From: Leifsonia sp. EB41
GTDB taxonomy: Bacteria > Actinomycetota > Actinomycetes > Actinomycetales > Microbacteriaceae
Assembly (NCBI RefSeq): GCF_041262565.1
Contig: NZ_JBGCCJ010000001.1
Coordinates: forward strand, 3,844,001-3,908,000
Reading direction: 5' to 3'
DNA: 64,000 nucleotides
The stretch's first letter is position 1. Each line of letters opens with the position of its first letter. A program made the position numbers and the translations under genes. Positions 53,478 through 60,931 of this stretch are shown one piece after another. The notes under the pieces were generated by a model. That model ran no database searches, was not told where the DNA came from, and saw nothing but the letters and a program-made list of their open reading frames with translations.

Positions 53478-54092
53478 ATGACCACACCCAGCCCGCTCGG
53501 CGGACGAAACCGGATGCTCTTCCCGACCATGCCCCGGGGAGAGGTCGTGGCGACCTACGAGACGTACGTCGACGCGCAGCAGGCGGTCGACGTGCTGGCC
53601 CGCGCGGACTTCCCGGTGGACAAGGTCTCCATCGTCGGCAGCGACCTCAAGAGCGTCGAGCGCGTGACCGGCAAGCTCACCTGGGGGCGCGTCGCGCTCG
53701 CCGGGGCGGCCTCCGGCGCCTGGCTCGGCATCTTCTTCGGGCTGCTGCTGCTCATCTTCTCGCCCACGGTCAGCTACGCGTTCGTCATCGCCGCCGTGCT
53801 CATCGGCGCCGGGTTCGGGATGCTGTTCGGCATCGTGTCCTACGCGATCAACCGGCGCCGCCGCGACTACACCTCGGTGATGCAGGTGATCGCGACCAGC
53901 TACTCGGTCCTGGTGGACGCGGACCTCGTCAACCGCGCGCGCAATCTGCTCGGCGGAGTGGCCGACGTCCAGGCCGCCCCGAGCGGCTGGACGCCGCCCG
54001 CGCACCCGTCCGACCCGCCGCCCGCGCAGCCGGTGCAGCCGCAGCCGGCGCCGCCCGCGGGCGAGCAGCCGCCCACCCCACCCACGGCCTGA
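53478..54092 (+). CDS. General stress protein 17M-like membrane protein
   Basis: A 204-residue protein. The N-terminal part (about 22-65, VVATYETYVDAQQAVDVLARADFPVDKVSIVG) matches the YflT/GSP17M domain; two membrane segments follow (WLGIFFGLLLLIFSP and AFVIAAVLIGAGFGMLFGIVSYAI), then a soluble segment and a long Pro-rich tail (PPP and QPQP runs). Its function is unknown; relatives are stress-induced. GACAAT lies 6 nt before the ATG. It is divergent from the CBS gene and converges on pepP over a long hairpin. Confidence 0.82.
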   Translation: MTTPSPLGGRNRMLFPTMPRGEVVATYETYVDAQQAVDVLARADFPVDKVSIVGSDLKSVERVTGKLTWGRVALAGAASGAWLGIFFGLLLLIFSPTVSYAFVIAAVLIGAGFGMLFGIVSYAINRRRRDYTSVMQVIATSYSVLVDADLVNRARNLLGGVADVQAAPSGWTPPAHPSDPPPAQPVQPQPAPPAGEQPPTPPTA

Positions 54093-54106
54093 CCCGACCA
54101 GCGCCA

Positions 54107-54165
54107 TCGAGGGGCACGTCGTTGTCGCTTTTCACGCCGAAAAGTGACGACGACGTGCCCCTCGG
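54107..54165. terminator. Bidirectional long hairpin, type B (second copy)
   Basis: About 27 base pairs (including a few G-T) join TCGAGGGGCACGTCGTTGTC... with its complement ending CCCCTCGG around a 5-nt loop; the inner arm is GCTTTTC/GAAAAGT. It matches the copy at 42656 in both outer and inner arms and lies between the convergent stress-protein and pepP genes. Confidence 0.8.
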
Positions 54166-54192
54166 CGGTGGAGCGTCGCGTGGGGGTGGCGG

Positions 54193-55746
54193 TTAGCGGG
54201 CGAGGTTTCTGACCCAGGTTTCGACGTCGTCGGCGGTGCGGGGGAGGGCGATCGAGAGGTTCTCGGCGCCGTCGGCCGTCACGAGGATGTTGTCCTCGAT
54301 GCGCACGCCGATGCCGCGGAACCGCTCCGGCACCGTGAGGTCGTCCGGCTGGAAGTACAGGCCGGGCTCGATCGTGAAGGTCATGCCAGGCGCAAGCTCC
54401 CCGTCGAGGTAGAGGTCGCGGCGGGCCTGCGCGCAGTCGTGCACGTCGAGCCCCAGGTGGTGGCTGGTCCCGTGCACCATGTAGCGGCGGTGGTGCTGGT
54501 TGTCGGCCTGCAGCGCCTCCTCGGCGGTCACCGGCAGCAGCCCCCACTCGGCGGTGCGCCGGGCGATGACCGCCATCGCGGCCGCGTGGATCTCGCGGAA
54601 GCGGATGCCGGGGCGCACGATCGCGAACGCGGCGTCCGCGGCCTCCCGCACCGTCTCGTAGACGAGCCGCTGGGTCTCGGTGAACGTGCCGTCGATCGGG
54701 AGGGTGCGCGTGATGTCGGCGGTGTAGAGGCTGTCGACCTCCACGCCCGCGTCGATCAGGATCAGGTCGCCGGGGAGGACGCGGCCGTCGTTGCGGGTCC
54801 AGTGCAGGATGCAGGCGTGCGGTCCGCTGGCGGCGATGGTGTCGTAGCCGACCGCATTGCCGTCCAGGCGGGCGCGCGCGTTGAAGACGCCCTCCACGAT
54901 CCGCTCGCCGCGCGGGTGGGTGACGATGCGGGCCAGATCGGCGACCACATCGTCGAAGCCGGCGGCGGTCGCGGCGATCGCGCTGCGCAGCTCGGCCACC
55001 TCGTACGCGTCCTTGACGAGGCGCAGCTCGGAGAGGTCGCGGGCGAGGCGGTCGTCCTCGCCGTGCTCCTCCGGATCGAACACCGAGGCCCCGGCGTCGG
55101 CGCCGGTCTCGGCCGCGAGCACCAGGCGGGCGGCGTCGACCCGGTCCGTCAGCTCGGGGTCGGCCTCGCGCAGCACGAGGGTGGCGGCGTCGACCGCGTC
55201 GAGCACAGCCTCCACCTCGCCGATGCCGCGGGTCGGGAGGTCGAGGTCGCTGGCGACCTGGGCGAGCGACGGGCGCGGGCCGATCCAGAACTCGCCGATC
55301 TCCGGGTTCGCGTAGAACTCGTCGGAGTCGCGCCCCGCGCGCTCGCGGAAGTAGAGGGTGGCGACGTGGCCGCCGTCGTGCGGCTCCAGCACGAGCACGC
55401 TGCCGGGCTCGGCGTCGGAGCCCCAGCCGGTCAGGTGCGTGAACGCGGAGTGCGCGCGGAACGGGTAGTCGGTGTCGTTGGAGCGCTGCTTGAGACGCCC
55501 GGCCGGGATGATCAGCCGCTGCCCGGGGAAGAGCTCGGAGACGCGGGCGCGGCGGGCGGCGGCGTAATCGGCCTGCGCGCGGGCGCCGGGGAGGATCTCC
55601 GGACGATCGGCCCAGTTGCTGCCGATGTATTCGCGGAAGTTCTCCGATCCGGGGGTGGTGGAGCGGTTCGCGGTTGCGCGCGGCGCGGCGTCGCTTGTGG
55701 CTGGGCTCGTGGCGGGCGCGGGCGCGGTGGTGTTCTCGGACGACAT
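54193..55746 (-). CDS. pepP: Xaa-Pro aminopeptidase (aminopeptidase P)
   Basis: A 517-residue M24 metallopeptidase that removes N-terminal residues preceding proline. After a 35-residue Ala/Thr/Pro leader comes the creatinase-N-like domain (GQRLIIPAGRLKQRSNDTDYPFRAHSAF) and the catalytic pita-bread domain with the metal ligands in LILIDAGVEVDSLYTADITR, MVHGTSHHLGLDVHD, FTIEPGLYFQ and GVRIEDNILV. ATG 55746 is used; AAGAAT lies 7 nt upstream. It is divergent from a PHP gene, with 33 bp between the starts. Confidence 0.93.
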   Translation of the reverse strand: MSSENTTAPAPATSPATSDAAPRATANRSTTPGSENFREYIGSNWADRPEILPGARAQADYAAARRARVSELFPGQRLIIPAGRLKQRSNDTDYPFRAHSAFTHLTGWGSDAEPGSVLVLEPHDGGHVATLYFRERAGRDSDEFYANPEIGEFWIGPRPSLAQVASDLDLPTRGIGEVEAVLDAVDAATLVLREADPELTDRVDAARLVLAAETGADAGASVFDPEEHGEDDRLARDLSELRLVKDAYEVAELRSAIAATAAGFDDVVADLARIVTHPRGERIVEGVFNARARLDGNAVGYDTIAASGPHACILHWTRNDGRVLPGDLILIDAGVEVDSLYTADITRTLPIDGTFTETQRLVYETVREAADAAFAIVRPGIRFREIHAAAMAVIARRTAEWGLLPVTAEEALQADNQHHRRYMVHGTSHHLGLDVHDCAQARRDLYLDGELAPGMTFTIEPGLYFQPDDLTVPERFRGIGVRIEDNILVTADGAENLSIALPRTADDVETWVRNLAR

Positions 55747-55779
55747 GCCGACCATTCTTCCACTCCTAGGATGGTGGGC

Positions 55780-56646
55780 ATGGCTGATGAGCGACGGTTC
55801 CGCGGTCCCGTCGACCTCCACACGCACTCCAGCGTGTCGGACGGCACGGAGACCCCCGCCGAGCTGGTGCGCGCCGCCGCGGCCGCCGGGCTCGGCACGA
55901 TCGCCATCACCGACCACGACTCGACCGCCGGCTGGGCCTCCGCAGCGGCGGCGGGAGCAGAGGCCGGCGTGACGGTCATCCCCGGCATGGAGCTCTCCAC
56001 CCGCATCGAGTTCGCCAGCGTGCACATGCTCGGCTACCTGTTCGACCCGGCGAACGAGGCGCTCGTCGCCGAGACGCGCCGCATCCGCGAGGGCCGCATG
56101 CGCCGCGCGGAGGACATGGTGCGCCGCATCGCCGAGGACTACGAGATCACCTGGGCCGACGTGCTCGCCCAGGCGACGGAGGGCGCGACCGTCGGGCGCC
56201 CGCACATCGCCGACGCGCTCGTCGCCCGCGGGCTCGCCGCCGACCGCAGCGCCGCGTTCGCCGGCATCCTGCACTGGCGCAGCGGCTACTTCCAGCCGCA
56301 CTACGCGCCCGACCCGGCGACCGGCATCCGGCTCATCCGGGGCGCAGGGGGAGTGCCCGTGCTGGCGCACCCGGCGACCAGCAGCCGCGGCGTGATCCCG
56401 GAGGACCGCCTGCGCCGGCTCGTGAAGGCCGGGCTGTTCGGGCTGGAGCTCGACCACCGCGAGAACCGGCAGGAGGGGGTGGCCGTGCTGCGCGGCTATG
56501 CGGCCAAATACGGCCTCCAGATCACCGGCTCCAGCGACTACCACGGGGCGGGCAAGCCCAACCGACTCGGCGAGAACACCACCGATCCGGCCGTGCTGGA
56601 GCTGATGATCGAAGAAGCGACAGGCGCAGCGCCTTTCTACGGATGA
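55780..56646 (+). CDS. PHP-domain phosphoesterase (TrpH/RNase AM-like)
   Basis: A 288-residue PHP-fold metal-dependent phosphoesterase. The four PHP motifs are present: DLHTHSSVSDG, ITDHDSTAG, PGMELST and the C-terminal SSDYHGAGKP, plus VLAHPAT. Relatives (YciV/RNase AM) act as 5'-3' exoribonuclease/nucleotide phosphatases; that activity is likely but unproven here. TAGGAT lies 7 nt before the ATG, again a leaderless arrangement. Confidence 0.9.
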   Translation: MADERRFRGPVDLHTHSSVSDGTETPAELVRAAAAAGLGTIAITDHDSTAGWASAAAAGAEAGVTVIPGMELSTRIEFASVHMLGYLFDPANEALVAETRRIREGRMRRAEDMVRRIAEDYEITWADVLAQATEGATVGRPHIADALVARGLAADRSAAFAGILHWRSGYFQPHYAPDPATGIRLIRGAGGVPVLAHPATSSRGVIPEDRLRRLVKAGLFGLELDHRENRQEGVAVLRGYAAKYGLQITGSSDYHGAGKPNRLGENTTDPAVLELMIEEATGAAPFYG

Positions 56647-56696
56647 GCGCGACCACCCGTTAGCCTGGTCGGCGGGGATCGGGAAGCGAGGTACGT

Positions 56697-57857
56697 GTGT
56701 CTCGACGGCTCTGGACGTCTTCTGTCGTAGTGGCGGCGCTCATCGGCGCGCTCACGATGGCAGGTGGTGCGGCTCCCGCGAGCGCGGACACCTACCCCTC
56801 CTGGAACGACGTGGCGGCGGCCAAGGCCAACGCCGCTGCGGCCCAGGCGGAGGTCGACCGCATCAACGGCCTCCTGGCATCGCTGCAGACCGCGGCCAAC
56901 GCTGCGGGCGACCTGGCGGTGAAGCGCCTCGGCGAGTACGGCAAGGCCGAGGCAGCGCTCACGGCGGCGACGGCCAAGGCGCAGGACATCGGTCAGCAGG
57001 CCCAGGCCGCCGCGGCGCGGGCGGACGAGCTGCGGGCGGAGAGCGGCAAGTTCGCGGCCCAGCTCACCCGGTCAGGCACCTCGGACGTGTCGCTCCGGCT
57101 GTTCCTCGGCGGAGCGGGCGCGCCAGGCGGGACCGCAGCAGCGACCACCGGCTCGCAGCCGTCGCTGCTGTACCAGCTCGGCGCGGTCTCCAAGCTCGCC
57201 GACCAGGCCTCCGGCCTCTTCGCCCAGGCCGCCGCGCAGAAGAACATCGCCGCCGCACTGAGCGAGCAGGCGAACGCCGCGCAGAAGATCCGCGACCAGC
57301 TCGACAAGGATGCGCAGAAGGCGCTGCAGGTCGCGACCGCGGCCAAGGCCGCCGCCGACGCGCAGCTCGCCGACCAGAAGACGCACGCCAACACGCTGTA
57401 CGCGCAGCTCGCGTCGCTCAAGAACACCGCGGCAGCGGTGGAGCAGCAGTACGCCGCGGGCGTCGCGGCGGCAGCGGCTGCGCAGCAGGCCGCGAACCAG
57501 GGCGGAAGCGCCGACGGCTTCGCGCCCCCGCCCGGGATGAACGTCGACCCCGCCGCGGCCCAGGCCTACGCGTCCAGCCGGCTGGGCGCCTTCGGCTGGG
57601 GGCAGGACCAGATGGGCTGCCTGATCTCGCTGTGGAACCACGAGTCCGGCTGGCGCGCCGACGCCTACAACAGCTCCAGCGGCGCCTACGGCATCCCGCA
57701 GGCGTGGCCGGCGAGCAAGATGTCCTCGGCCGGATCCGACTGGATGACGAACCAGAACACCCAGGTCAACTGGGGTCTCGACTACATCAACCGCGCGTAC
57801 GGCTCGCCCTGCGCCGCGTGGACCTTCGAGATGAGCCACAACCCGAACTGGTACTGA
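56697..57857 (+). CDS. Secreted coiled-coil protein with lytic transglycosylase-like domain
   Basis: A 386-residue exported protein. It has a Sec signal peptide (about 1-30, ending APASA), a long Ala-rich coiled coil (about 36-265, with a break near 120-150 where a Gly/Thr-rich stretch occurs) and a C-terminal lysozyme/transglycosylase-like domain (about 295-386) with SLWNHESGWRADAYN, whose glutamate is the likely catalytic acid, GAYGIPQAWP and INRAYGSPCAAWTF. It probably acts in peptidoglycan remodelling at the cell surface. Starts with GTG. Confidence 0.85.
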   Translation: MSRRLWTSSVVVAALIGALTMAGGAAPASADTYPSWNDVAAAKANAAAAQAEVDRINGLLASLQTAANAAGDLAVKRLGEYGKAEAALTAATAKAQDIGQQAQAAAARADELRAESGKFAAQLTRSGTSDVSLRLFLGGAGAPGGTAAATTGSQPSLLYQLGAVSKLADQASGLFAQAAAQKNIAAALSEQANAAQKIRDQLDKDAQKALQVATAAKAAADAQLADQKTHANTLYAQLASLKNTAAAVEQQYAAGVAAAAAAQQAANQGGSADGFAPPPGMNVDPAAAQAYASSRLGAFGWGQDQMGCLISLWNHESGWRADAYNSSSGAYGIPQAWPASKMSSAGSDWMTNQNTQVNWGLDYINRAYGSPCAAWTFEMSHNPNWY

Positions 57858-57867
57858 TCCCACCTAA

Positions 57868-57917
57868 CTGACAGAACACGCCGCCTGCCGTGATCGGCAG
57901 GCGGCGTGTTCTGTCAG
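57868..57917. terminator. Perfect 23-bp bidirectional terminator hairpin
   Basis: Bases 57868-57890 pair perfectly with 57895-57917 around TGAT. It lies between the convergent secreted-protein and DEAD-box genes. Its arm (CTGACAGAACACGCC...) is unrelated to the CGARGGGCACGT family. Confidence 0.88.
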
Positions 57918-57928
57918 CTGGATGCGCG

Positions 57929-59425
57929 TCAGCTCGCGGGCGTCGGGGCCGAGCCGCCGCGGGAGCGGCGACGGCGGCGGCGCGGGGCGCTGTTGCCGTC
58001 GCGGTGCTGCGAGCCGCCGCCGTCGTGCGTGCCGGCTGCGGGAGCCTTCTCGTCGCCGGCGGCGGCGGGTGCGGCGTCCGCCGAAGCCTGACCAGCAGAG
58101 CCCTGGGCCGCCGAGCCCTGGCCGGAGCCGCCCGAGCGGGTGCGACGACGACGGTTGCCGGAGCGGCCTTCGCCCTGCGCGCCGGGGCCGGTGGAGTCGT
58201 GGCGCGCGCCGTCCTGCGTCTCCGGGGCCTTGACGGCCGGGGTCGACTTCAGCCGGCCCTTGGCGCCCTCCGGGATGTCGAGGTCGCTGTAGAGGTGCGG
58301 CGACGACGAGTAGGTCTCGGTCGGATCCGGCTGGCCGAACTCCAGCGCGCGGTTGATGAGGGCCCACTTGTGCAGGTCCTCCCAGTCCACGAAGGTCACG
58401 GCGATACCGGTCTTGCCGGCGCGGCCGGTGCGGCCGGCGCGGTGCAGGTAGGTCTTCTCGTCGTCGGGGATCGTGTGGTTGATGACGTGCGTGACGTCGT
58501 CCACGTCGATGCCGCGCGCTGCGACGTCGGTGGCGATCAGCACGTCCTTCTTGCCGGCCTTGAAGGCCGCCATCGCACGCTCGCGCTGCTCCTGGTTGAG
58601 GTCGCCGTGGACGGCCGCGGTGTTGAAGCCGCGGTCGCCGAGCTCCTCGACCAGCTTGGCCGCAGCGCGCTTGGTGCGCGTGAAGATCACGGTCTTGCCG
58701 CGGCCCTCGGCCTGGAGGATACGGGCGACGACCTCGTCCTTGTCGAGCGAGTGCGCCCGGTAGATGAGGTGCTTGATGTTCGCCTGGATCTGGCCCTCGT
58801 CGGGGTCGCTGGCGCGGATGTGGATCGGGCGGGTCATGAAGCGGCGGGCCAGCGCGACGATCGGGCCGGGCATGGTCGCCGAGAACAGCATGGTGTGACG
58901 CGTCGCCGGGGTCTGGGCGAAGAGCTTCTCGATGTCGGAGAGGAAGCCGAGGTCGAGCATCTTGTCGGCCTCGTCCAGCACCATCTCCCGGACATTGGAG
59001 AGGTTCAGGAGGCGCTGGCCGGCGAGATCGAGCAGGCGGCCCGGCGTGCCGACGACGATCTGCGCGCCGGCCTTGAGCTGGGCGATCTGGCCCTCGTAGG
59101 CCTTGCCGCCGTAGATCGCGGTGACGGCGGTCGGGCGGTTGCTTGCGGCCTGCTCCAGGTCTTCGAAGACCTGGACCGCGAGCTCGCGGGTCGGGACGAC
59201 GACGAGCGCCTGCACGCCGGGCGCCGGGTCGAGCCCGAGGCGCTGGATGATCGGGAGGCCGAAGCCGAAGGTCTTGCCGGTGCCCGTCTTGGCCTGGCCG
59301 ATGATGTCCTGGCCGGCGAGGGCGAGCGGGATGGTCTGGGTCTGGATCGGGAACGGCTCGATGATGCCCTTGGAGGCGAGCGCGTCCACCATGTCCTGGT
59401 CGATGTTGAGTTCTGAGAAAGTCAC
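57929..59425 (-). CDS. DEAD-box RNA helicase (RhlE-like)
   Basis: A 498-residue DEAD-box protein. Q motif PFPIQTQTIP, motif I AKTGTGKTFGF (near residue 42), VVPTRELAVQV, motif II VLDEADKML, motif III SATMP, and motif VI HRAGRTGRAGKTG are all present. The C-terminal 100 residues are low-complexity: Gly/Ser/Ala with Arg clusters ([18 protein letters not shown]), likely RNA-binding. GTG 59425 gives VTFSELNI; 12 codons further upstream are open but atypical. As I recall, Mycobacterium rhlE has the same neighbours. Confidence 0.9.
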   Translation of the reverse strand: MTFSELNIDQDMVDALASKGIIEPFPIQTQTIPLALAGQDIIGQAKTGTGKTFGFGLPIIQRLGLDPAPGVQALVVVPTRELAVQVFEDLEQAASNRPTAVTAIYGGKAYEGQIAQLKAGAQIVVGTPGRLLDLAGQRLLNLSNVREMVLDEADKMLDLGFLSDIEKLFAQTPATRHTMLFSATMPGPIVALARRFMTRPIHIRASDPDEGQIQANIKHLIYRAHSLDKDEVVARILQAEGRGKTVIFTRTKRAAAKLVEELGDRGFNTAAVHGDLNQEQRERAMAAFKAGKKDVLIATDVAARGIDVDDVTHVINHTIPDDEKTYLHRAGRTGRAGKTGIAVTFVDWEDLHKWALINRALEFGQPDPTETYSSSPHLYSDLDIPEGAKGRLKSTPAVKAPETQDGARHDSTGPGAQGEGRSGNRRRRTRSGGSGQGSAAQGSAGQASADAAPAAAGDEKAPAAGTHDGGGSQHRDGNSAPRRRRRRSRGGSAPTPAS

Positions 59426-59548
59426 GTAAGGGTGCCTGTCGGTTCGAATAGTGAGTTCCACGCCCTGTTCTCGTCGCAGGCGTAGGGCCGTCGATCCTGC
59501 GCCGACGGCACCACAAGCCTACTGGACCTCCCCGTTACACTGCTGTAC

Positions 59549-60262
59549 GTGTCAACGTGGTTCACCAGACGCCGGCCCGTGGTCGAGCTGCCCCGCCTCA
59601 GCCCGCGGACTCCTCCGGCGACCGTGCGGGTCGACCTGCACGAGGTGATGCCCGACCTGCTGCCGTATCTGGGCCAGGCGGCGTACCTGCAGCTCGAGCA
59701 GTTCCAGACGCTGTCGCGGGTGGCCGCCGACACCGAGGGTCTCGCGGCCAAGGAGGTCGTCTCCGTCGCCGCTGGACTGGCGCTCTCCAAGCACCAGGGC
59801 ATCGTCGCGGAGATCCGCCGGCGCGGCGACGAGCCTGCGGACGTCATGCGGCCGTTCGCCGAGGAGATCGAGGGCTTCCGCGCCCTGCTGGTGGGCTCCG
59901 ACTGGCGCGAGACGCTGCTGGCCGCGCTGATGACGGGCGGCCTGCTCGACGACTTCTTCATCCGGCTCGCCGGCGGCCTGCCGGGCGACGTCGGCCCGCG
60001 GATCGCGCAGCTCCTGGGCGCCGACTCCGGTCAGGAGGGCCTGCTGGAGGTCCTGCGCGGCGAGATCGCCGCCGACCAGCAGCTCGGCTCGCGGCTGGCG
60101 ATGTGGGGTCGCAGACTGGTCGGCGACACGCTGTTGGTGGCGCGCTCCGCCCTGCACCTGTCGGGGAACCGCGCGGCCGACGAGGAGCGCATCGAGCCGA
60201 TCTTCACCGAGCTGATCGCCGCGCACACGCGCCGGATGGACGCACTGGGCCTGACCGCCTGA
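59549..60262 (+). CDS. Ferritin-like fold protein
   Basis: A 237-residue, mainly helical protein of the actinobacterial ferritin-like fold family found beside DEAD-box helicase and DUF3107 genes. Helices are visible from EVMPDLLPYLGQAAYLQLEQFQTLSRVA and DEPADVMRPFAEEIEGFRALL; a few Glu and His residues could bind metal, but a full di-iron set (E-xx-H pairs) is not obvious. Function unknown. It starts at GTG 59549, 7 nt after TACACT. Its last codons and stop are repeated immediately downstream as a 14-bp tandem copy. Confidence 0.78.
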   Translation: MSTWFTRRRPVVELPRLSPRTPPATVRVDLHEVMPDLLPYLGQAAYLQLEQFQTLSRVAADTEGLAAKEVVSVAAGLALSKHQGIVAEIRRRGDEPADVMRPFAEEIEGFRALLVGSDWRETLLAALMTGGLLDDFFIRLAGGLPGDVGPRIAQLLGADSGQEGLLEVLRGEIAADQQLGSRLAMWGRRLVGDTLLVARSALHLSGNRAADEERIEPIFTELIAAHTRRMDALGLTA

Positions 60263-60289
60263 GGCTGACCGCCTGAGCTATCGGCTCAG
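60251..60289 (+). repeat. 14-bp tandem duplication including the stop codon, with a small hairpin
   Basis: CTGACCGCCTGAG occurs at 60251 and again at 60265, so the last sense codons and TGA are duplicated. The second copy continues into CTGAGC-tatcg-GCTCAG (60273-60289), a short stem between convergent genes. Confidence 0.65.
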
Positions 60290-60588
60290 CGCGCGACAGC
60301 CCCGCGGGTGAGGGTGTGCAGCAGTTTGTCGTCGTGGGCTGTGCGGAGGCGGCCGATGACGAGGTCGGCGACGACCACGACGACGCCGGTGCCCACGAGC
60401 GTGATCCACCAGATCCAGCCGCCGTTCCACTTCAGGCCGGTCCAGGTGAGGGCGACCCAGAGGATGCACGCGACGCTCACGCCCAGCGCGGGCATGAGCA
60501 CGGAGCCGTGCGTGTGACGGTTGGGCAGGAGGTACCGCGCGCCGAGGCCGAGGATGGCGCCGGCGAGCGCGACGAAGAGCAGTTCCAC
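60286..60588 (-). CDS. Small membrane protein of unknown family
   Basis: A 100-residue protein with three hydrophobic segments: ELLFVALAGAILGLGARYLLP, VLMPALGVSVACILWVALTW and WIWWITLVGTGVVVVVADLVIG, and a basic tail. The first and last segments resemble actinobacterial proteins beside DUF3107 genes; no function is known to me. It starts with GTG 9 nt after the DUF3107 stop and is most likely cotranscribed with it. Confidence 0.75.
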   Translation of the reverse strand: MELLFVALAGAILGLGARYLLPNRHTHGSVLMPALGVSVACILWVALTWTGLKWNGGWIWWITLVGTGVVVVVADLVIGRLRTAHDDKLLHTLTRGAVAR

Positions 60589-60597
60589 GCTCGGAAT

Positions 60598-60822
60598 CTA
60601 GCCGACGAAGCCGATGCGGCGCGACTCCTCGGTGCCGAGCTCGACGTAGGCGATGCCCGCGGTCGGGATGATGTAGACGCGGCCCTTGTCGTCCGCGAGC
60701 TTGAGGATGCCCGTGCCGCTGCTGATTCCGGCCTGGATCTGCTCGGTGAGCTCCTCGGGCGACTGGGACGACTCGAAGCTGAGCTCGCGGGGGGCGTTGA
60801 CGATTCCGATGCGGATCTCCAC
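60598..60822 (-). CDS. DUF3107 protein
   Basis: A 74-residue DUF3107 protein (homologue of mycobacterial TB9.4), a small conserved actinobacterial protein. It reads as beta-alpha-beta-beta: EIRIGIVNAPRELSFES, then GILKLADDKGRVYIIPTAGIAYVELG. The function is not established. It starts with GTG; GAAAGGCACATCCCC precedes it. It is divergent from the AdnA-like gene by 109 bp. Confidence 0.9.
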   Translation of the reverse strand: MEIRIGIVNAPRELSFESSQSPEELTEQIQAGISSGTGILKLADDKGRVYIIPTAGIAYVELGTEESRRIGFVG

Positions 60823-60931
60823 GGGGATGTGCCTTTCGAATCAGACCGGGCGGTTGCGAGTTCAGACTACGGCACGCGGCTCGCGGGCTCCGGTCGCGTT
60901 CTCTGTCGGCGGACGCCGTTACCGTGAAGTC

